A DNA stretch of 64,000 nt from Chryseobacterium oleae. GTDB taxonomy: Bacteria > Bacteroidota > Bacteroidia > Flavobacteriales > Weeksellaceae. Position numbers and translations under genes: made by a program. The stretch lies in the NCBI RefSeq assembly GCF_900115055.1, contig NZ_FOVD01000004.1, positions 310,001 through 374,000 of the forward strand. Direction: 5' to 3'. The notes beneath the pieces were generated by a model. It had not been told where the DNA came from and did no database searches. It saw only the letters and a list, made by a program, of their open reading frames with translations. Position 1 is the stretch's first letter. Each line of letters opens with the position of its first letter. Positions 8,538 through 18,037 of this stretch are shown one piece after another.

Positions 8538-9554
8538 TTATTTAGACAAAAAATCTAAAACCGAATAGTCACCTAATGAGATTTCTCTGGCCACTCCGAA
8601 GTATTGTGCAGAATTTCCAATCATAGAGTTGGAAAGGTTTCCGTGGTTGATCCTTGTGTTTTCCTGGATCAGAGAGTTTTCGATATTGGAATTCACGATG
8701 ATCGTATTGTTTCCTAATGAAACGCCGGGACCTACCTTTGAATTGGAAATCTTTACGTTTTCACCGATAAAACACGGCTGGATAATCAATGAATTTTCGA
8801 TCACCGCTGATGCCGGATAATTATTCATTTCTTCTATCTCGTACGCAAGGATTTTACTGTTGGTTTCTACGGTAGCATTTTTGTTTCCGCAATCCATCCA
8901 GTCGTTTACTTTTCCTAGAGTGAATTTTGCCCCTTTTGCTCTAAGGTTTTCCAGAGCAGTTGTCAGCTGATATTCCCCACCGTTTTTTATATTATTGTCC
9001 ATAATATAGTTGATTTCATTCATCAGTTTTTCAGCACTGTTGAAATAATAAATCCCGATGATGGCAAGGTCCGATACAAAGGTTTGTGGTTTTTCCACGA
9101 AGTCTGTAATGAAACCATAGTTATCTAATTTTACCACTCCGAAAGCAGACGGATCTTCTACACTTTTCACCCAGATTACTCCATCTGAATTTTTATCCAG
9201 CTGGAAATCTGCGCGGAAAAGGGTATCTGCAAAAGCAATCACCACATCTCCCTGCATAGAGTCTTCAGCACATTTGATAGCGTGTGCGGTACCAAGCGGA
9301 TCGTTCTGATAATAGATGCTGCCTTTTGCTCCCAGTTTTTCGGCTATCTGAAGGAGAGATTTTTCAATCTCCGGTCCGAAATCTCCAATGATAAATGCTA
9401 CTTCTTCAATTTTTTCACCTGCTACTTTAGCAATATCTTCTACCAGTCTCTGTACGATAGGTTTTCCTGCAATCGGAATAAGAGGTTTTGGAACGGTCAG
9501 AGTATGTGGACGTAATCTGGAACCGCGTCCAGCCATAGGAACAATTATTTTCAT
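8538..9554 (-). CDS. Sugar-phosphate nucleotidyltransferase
   Basis: A 338-residue two-domain enzyme. Residues 1-235 form an NTP-transferase fold with the signature AGRGSRLRPHTLTVPKPL, plus FADTLF and VEKP motifs typical of RmlA/GlmU-like enzymes. Residues 240-338 form a left-handed beta-helix of hexapeptide repeats (VIENSLIIQPCFIGENVKI). It transfers a nucleotidyl group to a sugar 1-phosphate (glucose- or GlcNAc-1-phosphate) to make a UDP- or dTDP-sugar for surface glycans; the substrate cannot be fixed from sequence. It lies downstream of a flippase gene, consistent with envelope polysaccharide synthesis. Confidence 0.87.
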   Translation of the reverse strand: MKIIVPMAGRGSRLRPHTLTVPKPLIPIAGKPIVQRLVEDIAKVAGEKIEEVAFIIGDFGPEIEKSLLQIAEKLGAKGSIYYQNDPLGTAHAIKCAEDSMQGDVVIAFADTLFRADFQLDKNSDGVIWVKSVEDPSAFGVVKLDNYGFITDFVEKPQTFVSDLAIIGIYYFNSAEKLMNEINYIMDNNIKNGGEYQLTTALENLRAKGAKFTLGKVNDWMDCGNKNATVETNSKILAYEIEEMNNYPASAVIENSLIIQPCFIGENVKISNSKVGPGVSLGNNTIIVNSNIENSLIQENTRINHGNLSNSMIGNSAQYFGVAREISLGDYSVLDFLSK

Positions 9555-9709
9555 AGACTATATGACAATGTTTTTATTTGTTAGTTTTTATTTTGATCAG
9601 GCTAAAGGTAATAATTTAAATCATTGCTGATCGTAATATTTATCATCTTTGCCAACTGCTGTTTAATTTTTTTTAAAGAACTCAATAGTATCAAATTAGA
9701 GGCCATCTC

Positions 9710-11164
9710 CTAAGACTTTTTTAGTATTTTGGATACAATAGCCTTCTCTTTATAGGCTACGAGGCCAATGAAAAGAAGTAAAAATAAATTTCCTACAAAG
9801 TAATTGGTTCTGAAAAAATAGAAGGATACCAGAGAACACGTAATGGTAAAGACCAGATAGAGTGCAATTTTTCCGGTATTGTAATGAATCGGGTACTGTT
9901 TCTGCCCCCAGACGTATGAAATGACCATCATCGACATAAAGGTGATCAGCGCGGCCATGGCACTTGCCCAGTATCCATATTCCGGGATAAAGAAGAAGTT
10001 GATGAAAACGGTAATGCATGCACCAATCACTGAAATATATAAACCGACTCTGGTTTGGTCAGATAATTTATACCAGATGGAAAGATTAAGATAGATTCCC
10101 AGGAACAGAGCTCCCAGCATCACAAACGGGATGATTTCAATCCCTTCATAATAGAGCGGGTTGCTCAGGTATTTTTCTGAGATCCACTGAAGATTCACCA
10201 TCAGTCCCATATAAATAATACAGCTGCAGATGACAAAAACATCCATCAACACAGCGTACGTTTTATGTGAATCTTTATTTTTAAAACTTGAAAAGAAATA
10301 CGGTTCTATACCCAGCTGATAAGCCTGTCGGAAAACCGTGATAAAAGTCGCGATTTTATAAACCGCTCCGTATACTCCGATCTGATGGCGTGCTTCATCC
10401 GGAGGAAGGAGATATTTCAAAAACTGTCTGTCAAGGGTCTGGTTAACGATTCCGGCCAATCCTGCAATCATTACCGGCCATGAATAATTCATGATTCTTT
10501 TCCATAATTTAAAATCAAATTTGGAAATACTGAAGCTGAAAAATTCTTTTCCTACAATCAGTAATGTAATGATACTCTGCACTAAGTTGGCGATGAATAC
10601 ATAACCAACCCCCAATTGAGGATCATATTTTAAACCAAAAATTCCTTCCGGATGTTTTGGAAGCCACCTGATAAAGAATATGACTAATAGAAAGTAAACA
10701 ACAGATCCTGCCACCTTGGAAAACATATACTTGAAAGGCTTCCCCTGCAACCTTAATATAGCCGAAGGAATGGTAGAAAATGCATCCAGAGAAAGGATGA
10801 ATAAAAAGATGACAAGATAATTAACCTGGTCAGGCGTTTCAAAAGCTATGGCGAGTTCGTTTCTGAAGACATAGCCTAAGCCAAGATAGATTAGGGCAAT
10901 GCTGATAATACTTACCGAACATGTTGAAATCAATGTTTTTTTATCAATACTTTCTTCCTGTGCAAACCTGAAAAAAGAGGTTTCCATCCCATGGGTAAGG
11001 AGAACTGTAATGACTCCTGCGATGGAATACCAGTCTACAAAGGGAGATGAAGCCGCGGGCCCGAAAGCCTTTGTCACGATAGGTGCAATGATGAACGGGA
11101 AAATACGGACTAATACTGAACTAAGCCCATACACGGCGGTCTGACCGAATAACTTCTTATACAA
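9710..11164 (-). CDS. Polysaccharide flippase (MOP/Wzx-like)
   Basis: An integral membrane protein with about 12-14 hydrophobic segments, of the MVF/Wzx (oligosaccharide flippase) type. The N-terminal segment YKKLFGQTAVYGLSSVLVRI is typical. I place the start at a TTG (11162-11164), giving 485 residues beginning M(L)YKKLFGQ. An ATG at 11221 would add 19 residues of low-complexity, AT-rich, noncoding-looking sequence. It should move lipid-linked glycans across the inner membrane. It is divergent from pyrC and followed by the nucleotidyltransferase gene. Confidence 0.83.
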   Translation of the reverse strand: MYKKLFGQTAVYGLSSVLVRIFPFIIAPIVTKAFGPAASSPFVDWYSIAGVITVLLTHGMETSFFRFAQEESIDKKTLISTCSVSIISIALIYLGLGYVFRNELAIAFETPDQVNYLVIFLFILSLDAFSTIPSAILRLQGKPFKYMFSKVAGSVVYFLLVIFFIRWLPKHPEGIFGLKYDPQLGVGYVFIANLVQSIITLLIVGKEFFSFSISKFDFKLWKRIMNYSWPVMIAGLAGIVNQTLDRQFLKYLLPPDEARHQIGVYGAVYKIATFITVFRQAYQLGIEPYFFSSFKNKDSHKTYAVLMDVFVICSCIIYMGLMVNLQWISEKYLSNPLYYEGIEIIPFVMLGALFLGIYLNLSIWYKLSDQTRVGLYISVIGACITVFINFFFIPEYGYWASAMAALITFMSMMVISYVWGQKQYPIHYNTGKIALYLVFTITCSLVSFYFFRTNYFVGNLFLLLFIGLVAYKEKAIVSKILKKS

Positions 11165-11260
11165 ACTCGAAAATTTTATGCAAATGTAAATATTTAGAAA
11201 TTGATTTATATTCGGCGACATTAAAATTCATTCATAAACCTTAATTTTGCTTTTTTTAAT

Positions 11261-11370
11261 AGAAGTTAGAAACTAGATGTTAGAAGTTAGTGAGCGGATT
11301 TTTATGCTTCACTCATGATTTTTAACACAAAGCTTTCTCTGGCTTCTAATATCTAACATCTAATTTCTAA
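11261..11370. repeat. Inverted intergenic repeat, TTAGAAGTTAG type
   Basis: Left arm TAGAAACTAGATGTTAGAAG and right arm CTTCTAATATCTAACATCTA are imperfect reverse complements made of the micro-repeat TTAGAAGTTAG. They lie between the divergent flippase and pyrC starts. The same micro-repeat recurs at 54020-54090. Confidence 0.7.
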
Positions 11371-11377
11371 AGTAAAA

Positions 11378-12715
11378 ATGAAGACCCTAATTAAAAATGT
11401 AAAGATCGTGAACGAAGGTAAGATCTTCGAAAGCGATGTCTTAATAGAAAATGACCTGATCTCCAGAATAGATTCCTCAATTTCAGAAGAGGCAGATCAG
11501 ATCATTGACGGTTCCGGAAAATATCTTCTGCCTGGTGTCATAGATGATCAGGTGCATTTCAGAGACCCGGGACTGACGCATAAAGGAGATATTGAAACAG
11601 AATCGAGAGCAGCCATCGCGGGTGGAATTACAAGTTTCATCGATCAACCGAATACTGTTCCCAATGCAGTTACCCAGGAACTACTGGCTGATAAATACGA
11701 GATAGGTTCTCAGAAAGCATATGCCAACTACGGTTTTATGATGGGCGGAACCAATGATAATCTTGAAGAAGTTTTAAAGACCAATCCGAGAAATGTTCCG
11801 GGAATTAAATTATTTTTAGGCTCTTCTACGGGAAATATGCTGGTTGACAATCCGGAAACGCTGGAGAATATTTTCAGCAGCACAAAAATGCTGATTGCTG
11901 TTCACTGTGAAGATGAAGCTACAATCAGAGCCAATACGCAGACCTACCTTGACGAATACGGAGAGGACATTCCTGTGAAGTTTCATCACCTGATCAGAAG
12001 TGAAGAAGCTTGTTATAAATCATCTTCAAAAGCCATTGAACTGGCAGAGAAAACAGGAGCGAGACTTCACGTTTTTCACCTTTCAACCGCTAAGGAAATG
12101 GAGCTTTTCAGAAATGATATTCCATTAAAAGATAAAAAAATTACTGCTGAAGTTTGTGTTCATCACCTGACATTTACCAATGACGACTATGAAACCAAAG
12201 GTTCTCTGATCAAATGGAATCCGGCTGTAAAAACTCAGAAAGACAAAGATGCCCTTTGGGAAGCGCTTCTGGACGACAGGATTGATGTAATCGCAACAGA
12301 CCATGCGCCGCATACTGCTGAAGAAAAGCAGAATGTGTATACAAAATGCCCTTCCGGTGCTCCTTTGGTACAACATTCATTACCTGTGATGCTGGAGAAT
12401 TATCATCAAGGAAAAATTTCTTTGGAGAAGATCGTTGAAAAAATGTGTCACAATCCGGCCATCCTTTTCAGGGTTGAGAAAAGAGGTTTTGTGAGAGAAG
12501 GCTACAAGGCGGATCTTGTTTTGGTTGATGTGAATGCAGACTGGACAGTAGCTAAAGATAATCTTCTGTATAAATGTGGCTGGAGCCCTCTGGAAGGAAT
12601 GAATTTACATTCTAAAGTAACCCAGACTTTTGTTAATGGACATTTGGTTTATGATAATGGAAATATCGCAGAAGAAAAATTCGGGGAGAGACTTCTTTTT
12701 GAAGTAAGAGAATAG
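11378..12715 (+). CDS. pyrC: Dihydroorotase
   Basis: A 445-residue amidohydrolase that cyclises carbamoyl-aspartate to dihydroorotate in pyrimidine synthesis. Visible active-site elements are VHFRDPG near residue 60, the probable carboxylated lysine region GIKLFLGSSTGN, His in AVHCED and VFHLST, and the ATDHAPHT aspartate. The first histidine of the usual metal-binding HxH is a glutamine (DDQVHF); as I recall, this is normal in Bacteroidota dihydroorotases, which still carry the rest of the site. A strong terminator follows, so it is probably monocistronic. Confidence 0.93.
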   Translation: MKTLIKNVKIVNEGKIFESDVLIENDLISRIDSSISEEADQIIDGSGKYLLPGVIDDQVHFRDPGLTHKGDIETESRAAIAGGITSFIDQPNTVPNAVTQELLADKYEIGSQKAYANYGFMMGGTNDNLEEVLKTNPRNVPGIKLFLGSSTGNMLVDNPETLENIFSSTKMLIAVHCEDEATIRANTQTYLDEYGEDIPVKFHHLIRSEEACYKSSSKAIELAEKTGARLHVFHLSTAKEMELFRNDIPLKDKKITAEVCVHHLTFTNDDYETKGSLIKWNPAVKTQKDKDALWEALLDDRIDVIATDHAPHTAEEKQNVYTKCPSGAPLVQHSLPVMLENYHQGKISLEKIVEKMCHNPAILFRVEKRGFVREGYKADLVLVDVNADWTVAKDNLLYKCGWSPLEGMNLHSKVTQTFVNGHLVYDNGNIAEEKFGERLLFEVRE

Positions 12716-12736
12716 TAAGATTAAAATCAAAATAAT

Positions 12737-12770
12737 AAAAGGGCAAATACAACTATTTGCCCTTTTTGTT
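12737..12770 (+). terminator. Rho-independent terminator of pyrC
   Basis: AAAAGGGCAAATA / TATTTGCCCTTTTT stem with a 4-nt loop, 21 bp after the pyrC stop. Confidence 0.9.
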
Positions 12771-12786
12771 TTTATAATTCCGGATG

Positions 12787-12848
12787 CTAAAACCACCCCG
12801 TCAAAAATTCTTTGAATTTTCGCCAACGCCCCAAAGGAGGGGAATTTT
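12787..12848. repeat. REP-like element, CCACCC family, copy 1
   Basis: Contains ACCACCCCGTCAAA, then TTTTCGCCAACGCCCC and AAAGGAGGGGAA, which fold as nested hairpins. A second copy in opposite orientation lies at 44600-44645. It shares the 300-bp gap between pyrC and the GH92 gene with the hairpin at 12996-13070; no gene is visible in this gap. Confidence 0.7.
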
Positions 12849-12995
12849 TCGTCGGTTCAATAAATGGCATTCATCAGTATAAAAATCTATGATTTTTTAA
12901 AACTTATGTGATCTTCTTATTCGACAAGTATTCGACTTAAAATAACTTAAGTGTTCAGAACTTTTTGCCACTTTTGTGGTTAGTAATATTTTTTT

Positions 12996-13070
12996 GACCA
13001 CAGATTTCTCAGATGTGCACAGATGATTGTGGATATTCGTATCAATCATTTGTGGTATTTGTGTTTGAGC
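12996..13070. repeat. Imperfect inverted repeat, ACCACAGATTT type
   Basis: ACCACAGATTTCTCAGATG and the following GATGATTG pair with CAATCATTTGTGG and TTTGTGTTTGAG. This resembles dispersed intergenic repeats common in Flavobacteriia. It lies at the 3' end of the GH92 gene. Confidence 0.55.
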
Positions 13071-13079
13071 TGTAAAAAT

Positions 13080-15377
13080 CTATTTCTTCGCCTTCGCACT
13101 CATATAAAAAGTAAGTTTTCCACCCGCTGTAATCTCAGAATGTTTTAGAGTAAAATTCTTAATCTCCTTTCCATTCAGAAGTATTTTTTCCACATACACA
13201 TTCTTCGGACTTTGATTGATGGCTTCAATTTCAAATGTTTTTCCGTTTTCAAGATTCAAAACCGCATGATCTACGGCCGGACTTCCAATGGAATAATCTT
13301 CAGAACCCGGAGCTACCGGATAAAATCCAAGCGAGCTTAAAATATACCAGGCACTCATTTGTCCTGCATCGTCATTTCCTCCAAGACCGTCCGGTGTTGC
13401 TTTGTACTGCATTTCTAAAATGCGGCGGATCTGAGCCTGGGTTTTCCATGGCTGTCCTGCCCAGTTGTAGAAGTAAGCAACATGGTGAGCCGGTTCGTTT
13501 CCGTGAACATAACCTCCGATAATTCCTTCTCGGGTAATATCTTCTGTATCGGCGAAAAATTCATCGGGAAGATGCATGGTGAAAAGTTCATCCAATTTTG
13601 AAGCAAATTTTTTCTTTCCGCCCATCATCTGCATTAAACCATCAGGATTTTGTGGGACAAAAAAGCTGTAGTTCCAGGAATTTCCTTCGATGAAACCCTG
13701 TCCGTGGGTGCTTAGAACATCAAAATCTTTTTTGAAACTTCCGTCTGCTAATCTGGGACGCATAAATCCGGCTTTAGGGTCAAAATTATTTTTCCAGTTT
13801 TCAGAACGTTTAATAAACTGATTGTAGATTTCTGTTTCGCCTAAATGTTTGGCCAGCTGAGCAATCGCCCAGTCGTCATAAGCATATTCCAATGTATTGG
13901 AAACTGAAGTTCCATTTTTCTCAGCTGGGATATAGCCCATGTCGATATAATATCCGATGCCTTCATAATCTCTTTTGTTGGCCGTTGCGATGCAGGCTTT
14001 TAATACTTCTTTAGGATCACCGTTGTAATTTCCTTTGATCACGGCATCAGCAGCTACACTTACGCTGTGATAACCGCTCATACACCAGTTGTCGTTGGCA
14101 TAATGAGACCATATCGGAAGCATTTTCATGGAAAACTGATCATAATGGGCCATCATCGATTTGACCATATCATTATTGCGTTTTGGCTGGATGATATTAA
14201 AGAATGGGTGGAGGGCACGATACGTATCCCAGATAGAGAACGTTGTATAATTGGTAAAACCTTCCGCTTTGTGGATATTCTGATCCAAACCTTTATATTC
14301 TCCATTGATGTCCATATACGTGGTAGGACTGATGAAAGTATGATACATCGCGGTATAGAAATTCGTTTTTTCGGTCTCAGAACCTTTGATGACAATTTTA
14401 TTCAGTTCTTTATTCCAGTTTTCCTGGGCTTTTGCTTTAATCTGATCAAAAGATAGACTGCCTGTTTCTTTTTCAAGATTTTCCAGGGCATTGGTCTGGC
14501 TTACCGGAGAAATGGCCAGTTTCACTTCAACGGCTTCGTTTTCCTGGGTATCGAAATCAAAATACATTTTCAGGTTTTTGCCGGCGATCTCCGGGAAGTT
14601 TTTATTCTGATCAAATTTTCTCCAGAATCCTCTGTACACCTGAGGTCCGTCAAAATTTTTCTGTCCGTAAGATTTAAAAGGTTTTGAGAATTTCATTGCG
14701 AAATAAACAGTTCTGGTTCTTGCCCAGCCATTGGTCTGTCGATAACCGGTCACTGTTCCGTCGTTTTCTACCCGAACGTAGGTCCATACGTTTTTACCTT
14801 CATAATTATAAATTCCTGCCGTAAGATCTAAGATAATATGGGCCTGATCAGATTTTGGAAAGGTATAACGGTGAACTCCGGTTCTTGTGGAAGCCGTCAG
14901 TTCTGCGAGAATATTGTGATCATCAAGTTTGACTTTATAATATCCGGCTTCTGCTTTTTCATTTTCATGGGAGAATCTGCTTCTGTAGCCATTTTCAGGA
15001 TTTGCTGCGGTTCCCGGGTTCAGTTGTAGTTTACCCACTGTCGGCATAATGAGGAAATCTCCAAGGTCAGAATGTCCTGTTCCGCTGAAGTGCGTAGAGC
15101 TGAAGCCTACGATTGTTTTGTCTTCATAGCGGTAACCTGCACAGTATTTATAAACCTCGCCGTTGTATTTGCCATTGAGTTCATAAGAAATCGTATCCGT
15201 TTCCGGGCTCAGCTGTACGGCTCCGAAAGGAACGGTGGCTCCGGGATAGGTGTGTCCCATTTTTTCGGTCCCGATTAATGGATTGACGTATTGTATTAAT
15301 CTTTCAAATTTTTGGGCTTTAAGGTGTAAACCAAAAAATAAAAGGAATAGAAAAACAGTTGTTCCGTGATTTTTCAT
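13080..15377 (-). CDS. GH92 alpha-mannosidase, secreted
   Basis: A 765-residue family GH92 enzyme (calcium-dependent exo-alpha-mannosidase acting on host- or fungal-type glycans) with signal peptide MKNHGTTVFLFLLFFGLHLK. Family marks: the N-terminal VNPLIGT and GATVPFGAVQLSP, then HGNEPAHHVAYFYNWAG and GNDDAGQMSAWYILSSLGFY in the catalytic domain. The length fits GH92. No SusCD pair is adjacent, so it is not in a canonical polysaccharide utilisation locus. The linkage specificity is not readable. Confidence 0.93.
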   Translation of the reverse strand: MKNHGTTVFLFLLFFGLHLKAQKFERLIQYVNPLIGTEKMGHTYPGATVPFGAVQLSPETDTISYELNGKYNGEVYKYCAGYRYEDKTIVGFSSTHFSGTGHSDLGDFLIMPTVGKLQLNPGTAANPENGYRSRFSHENEKAEAGYYKVKLDDHNILAELTASTRTGVHRYTFPKSDQAHIILDLTAGIYNYEGKNVWTYVRVENDGTVTGYRQTNGWARTRTVYFAMKFSKPFKSYGQKNFDGPQVYRGFWRKFDQNKNFPEIAGKNLKMYFDFDTQENEAVEVKLAISPVSQTNALENLEKETGSLSFDQIKAKAQENWNKELNKIVIKGSETEKTNFYTAMYHTFISPTTYMDINGEYKGLDQNIHKAEGFTNYTTFSIWDTYRALHPFFNIIQPKRNNDMVKSMMAHYDQFSMKMLPIWSHYANDNWCMSGYHSVSVAADAVIKGNYNGDPKEVLKACIATANKRDYEGIGYYIDMGYIPAEKNGTSVSNTLEYAYDDWAIAQLAKHLGETEIYNQFIKRSENWKNNFDPKAGFMRPRLADGSFKKDFDVLSTHGQGFIEGNSWNYSFFVPQNPDGLMQMMGGKKKFASKLDELFTMHLPDEFFADTEDITREGIIGGYVHGNEPAHHVAYFYNWAGQPWKTQAQIRRILEMQYKATPDGLGGNDDAGQMSAWYILSSLGFYPVAPGSEDYSIGSPAVDHAVLNLENGKTFEIEAINQSPKNVYVEKILLNGKEIKNFTLKHSEITAGGKLTFYMSAKAKK

Positions 15378-15613
15378 TAAGGATTCATTTTCAAAGTTTA
15401 AAATTAATTAAAAATCAAAGAATATTGTAATTTAGAAACAATCGTATCCAAATTTAACCGGAGTTCGGGATAAGACATTTGTTTTAGATTTCAGACATCA
15501 GACTTTTTTTATGAATCTTAGTACCTGATAACGTTTCGGGATGTGGGTTTCGTGGTTCAAACCAGAAACTATTTTTACGTCCATATACTGGATCAATTTT
15601 AAACCCTGAGCAA

Positions 15614-15796
15614 GAGATAAGTTTTTTACGCAAAGTTCTATTCTAATACCGTACAGTACGAGGAGAGCAAAGAGAGGAATCAATTTCATTGATTCGATTA
15701 AGCGGATGTTTTATACCGAGAGCTGTCAAAGTCTTTGCCTTCCTCAAAACTAAACATTAACAAGATGAAGCTTTGCGTGAAAAAAAAACTTATCTC
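15614..15796. repeat. Long-range inverted repeat in a gene-free gap
   Basis: Arms 15614-15635 (GAGATAAGTTTTTTACGCAAAG) and 15771-15796 (CTTTGCGTGAA, A run, CTTATCTC) are reverse complements about 135 bp apart. The 538-bp gap 15378-15915 holds this, a TTTCAGACATCAGACT motif and a run of ACTCAT/AACTCATAACTC micro-repeats near 15858-15895. A similar AAACTTTGCGTTAAAAAA stretch is at 18643-18662. I see no credible gene here. Confidence 0.55.
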
Positions 15797-15915
15797 TTCC
15801 AAGTTTTGCAGGTGATCCCCATACTTTCAAATCCCAAATTCCGTACCTTTTATCCTAAACTCATTACTCATAATTCAAAACTCATAACTCACAAAAAAAC
15901 CTGTACCGCGTAACT

Positions 15916-16599
15916 TTATTTTTTTTCAGAAAAGCGAAAGCCTATTCCGTGCAGATTTTCAATTAAAATAGTCTGCTCATCCGCAAGTACTTTTCGCAGG
16001 CGGGAAATAAATACATCCAGACTTCGTCCCATAAAATAGTCATCGTCTCCCCAGATCGCTTTCAGAATGTCCTGTCTTTTAACAACAATATTCTTGTGGC
16101 GTATAAAATATAGAAGCAGTTCGGATTCTCTTTGGGTAAGTGTGATGCTGTTTTCCGGATCCTGTAGTGTGTAATTCTTGGGGTCAAAATCATATTTCCC
16201 GACTTTATATTGTGCCGGGGATGGATTGGATTTCTTGGTGCGTTTAAGGAAAACTTCAATTTTAAGGATCAGTTCTTCGATGCTGAAGGGTTTTACCAGA
16301 TAATCATCGGCTCCGATTTTCAGGCCTTTGATCCTGTCTTCTTTTAAGGTTTTTGCAGAAATGAAAATAATAGGAATGTCTGAATTTTGATTACGGATAT
16401 GTTCTGCCAGTTCAAATCCGTTAAGTCCCGGCATCATAATATCCAACAGGCAGATATCAAAATTCTGGCTGTTGAATGCATCAAGTGCAGATTTTCCATC
16501 CGGGTAACAGTTGATGTCATAGTAACTTTCCAGGCTGTCCTGAATCAGGAAGGCTATCGTTTCGTCATCTTCTGCATATAAAATTTTAGATTTCTCCAT
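15916..16599 (-). CDS. OmpR-family response regulator (system 1)
   Basis: A 227-residue regulator. The receiver domain (about 1-120) has the acidic pair YAEDDE, phospho-acceptor Asp in CLLDIMMPG, the conserved Ser/Thr in ISAK and Lys in VKPF. A winged-helix DNA-binding domain (about 130-225) has LTQRESELLLYFIRHKN and GRSLDVFISRLRKVL. It is co-transcribed with the kinase gene 18 bp upstream. Its likely target is the divergent DUF1573 gene, whose upstream region carries TTAAC direct repeats. Confidence 0.92.
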   Translation of the reverse strand: MEKSKILYAEDDETIAFLIQDSLESYYDINCYPDGKSALDAFNSQNFDICLLDIMMPGLNGFELAEHIRNQNSDIPIIFISAKTLKEDRIKGLKIGADDYLVKPFSIEELILKIEVFLKRTKKSNPSPAQYKVGKYDFDPKNYTLQDPENSITLTQRESELLLYFIRHKNIVVKRQDILKAIWGDDDYFMGRSLDVFISRLRKVLADEQTILIENLHGIGFRFSEKK

Positions 16600-16617
16600 A
16601 CGTACACATGATTAAAT

Positions 16618-17865
16618 TTAAGACGGGAAAAAGAGCGTTGTGGTAATTCCTCTATCAGCATTATTTTCAACTGAAATTTTCCAATTGTGCTGCTGGACGA
16701 TTTTTTTTACATAAAATAATCCCAATCCAAAGCCATTGACTTCCTCGCTCTTTCTGGTATTCACCCTGTAAAATTTGTCAAAAATATGAGGAATATTTTT
16801 AGCAGGGATTCCCATTCCGTTGTCTTTAAACTTTAAATATAAACCTTTTGAATCTTTATAGGATGAAATGGTGATCTGAGGATGTTTTTCGCAGTACTTT
16901 ACGGAATTGTCCAAAATATTGTAAATGATGTTCGTAAAGTGAAATTCATCTGCCATCACGGAGAAACTGTTTTCGATGTCTATATCGATCGTCATATTTT
17001 CATTGTTCTGCTGGATAGTATCAGCAATTTCCTGAATAAACGGAAGCAGTATGATTTTCTGAGGTTTTAACGACAGTCCGGATGTATCATTTTTAGCGAT
17101 ATTCAGTATTTTTTCAATATGATTATTGAGCTTGTAGCTTTGATTGATAATGATGGACGTGTAGGTTTGTAGTTTTGGATTTTCCTGCACGATATTCTGC
17201 TTGTTGAGCGATTCTGAAGCCAAGAGGATAGAAGAAAGAGGCGTTTTAAACTCGTGGGTCATATTATTGATGAAGTCACGCTGCAGTTCCGAGAATTTTT
17301 TTTGCTGAATAATCGTGTAAATAGAATAAACATAAACCAGAAGAATGATAATAAGGGCAAAAGTAAGTACATACCAAAATCTTAATGAGCTGATCAGATA
17401 AGTGGTTTTATCGGGAAAACGGATCGAAAAATAATAGATCAGATTTTTATGCTTTGGAAAATTAATCACCTTATCACTGGGACTTTCCTGGTTTTTCGAC
17501 ATATACTTTCCATACACCATTTTATCGCTGTGACAGTTATATAAGGCATATACATAATCTGTGTTCACCTGGAAACGGGTGAATTCTGTTTTCAGATAGT
17601 GTTCCAGAACCACGGGGTGAAATTCATTATTGGTATTAACTACATAATAATCGTTGGCAATAATCTGTACCGGATTTTCAGTGAAAGAAGTTTTTCCGCC
17701 GGATAATTTTTCCGCCACTTCCATTAACGCAATATTTACTTTCTGGTTGAATTTTTTATCTTCAAGATTATAAGCCTGCCGGGTCCAGAGAAGCTGTGCT
17801 ATTAAAATCCCAATAATAGCAATGAATCCCAGCGTTATAATAATATTGAGTTTTTTGATTTTCAT
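16618..17865 (-). CDS. Sensor histidine kinase (system 1)
   Basis: A 415-residue membrane kinase: TM1 near residues 5-27, a periplasmic sensor domain of about 130 residues, TM2 near 165-185, HisKA with phospho-acceptor His in NMTHEFKTPLSS, then HATPase with the N box (DNSVKYC), G1 (DNGMGIP) and GFGLGLFYVKKI. The ATG at 17863-17865 is preferred over a TTG four codons upstream. It pairs with the response regulator immediately downstream. The signal sensed is unknown. Confidence 0.92.
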   Translation of the reverse strand: MKIKKLNIIITLGFIAIIGILIAQLLWTRQAYNLEDKKFNQKVNIALMEVAEKLSGGKTSFTENPVQIIANDYYVVNTNNEFHPVVLEHYLKTEFTRFQVNTDYVYALYNCHSDKMVYGKYMSKNQESPSDKVINFPKHKNLIYYFSIRFPDKTTYLISSLRFWYVLTFALIIILLVYVYSIYTIIQQKKFSELQRDFINNMTHEFKTPLSSILLASESLNKQNIVQENPKLQTYTSIIINQSYKLNNHIEKILNIAKNDTSGLSLKPQKIILLPFIQEIADTIQQNNENMTIDIDIENSFSVMADEFHFTNIIYNILDNSVKYCEKHPQITISSYKDSKGLYLKFKDNGMGIPAKNIPHIFDKFYRVNTRKSEEVNGFGLGLFYVKKIVQQHNWKISVENNADRGITTTLFFPS

Positions 17866-17908
17866 TTCCTGAAGCAATATTATCCAAAAATATCTATTTA
17901 TCTTTGAT

Positions 17909-17949
17909 CATTAACAACTCGTTAACAAATGTTTGATAGTGATTAACAA
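17909..17949. promoter_or_regulatory. TTAACAA direct repeats (probable response-regulator sites)
   Basis: TTAACAA occurs at 17911, 17922 and 17943, with start spacings of 11 and 21 bp, in the divergent region between the kinase gene and DUF1573. Helically phased direct repeats are how OmpR-family regulators bind. The last TTAAC starts 27 bp before the -7 box at 17970. A matching layout is found at 26951-26980. Confidence 0.6.
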
Positions 17950-17969
17950 GTTGGATGATTTATCTGCTC

Positions 17970-17977
17970 TATATTTG
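17970..17977 (+). promoter_or_regulatory. Bacteroidota -7 box of the DUF1573 gene
   Basis: TATATTTG matches the TAnnTTTG consensus exactly, about 60 bp before the DUF1573 ATG. No good TTTG lies 19 bp upstream (the nearest is TTG at 17951, spacing 16), which suits an activator-dependent promoter fed by the TTAAC repeats. Confidence 0.55.
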
Positions 17978-18037
17978 CTATATCAAAAGATAATAACAGA
18001 TTCCTTTGATTTTTTATTAACTATTAAATATATACTC

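Noticed and set aside
11378..12715. Loss of the first histidine of HxH as a sign of an inactive dihydroorotase
   Set aside because: The DDQVHF variant is, from memory, normal for Bacteroidota PyrC, and all other active-site motifs are intact.
12996..13070. Repeats near the GH92 gene considered as a CRISPR array
   Set aside because: Only one imperfect hairpin, no regular spacers and no cas genes in the window.
15498..15689. 63-codon minus-strand ORF with a hydrophobic start
   Set aside because: It lies in a repeat-rich gap, overlaps one arm of a long inverted repeat, and its sequence after the first residues has no gene-like character.
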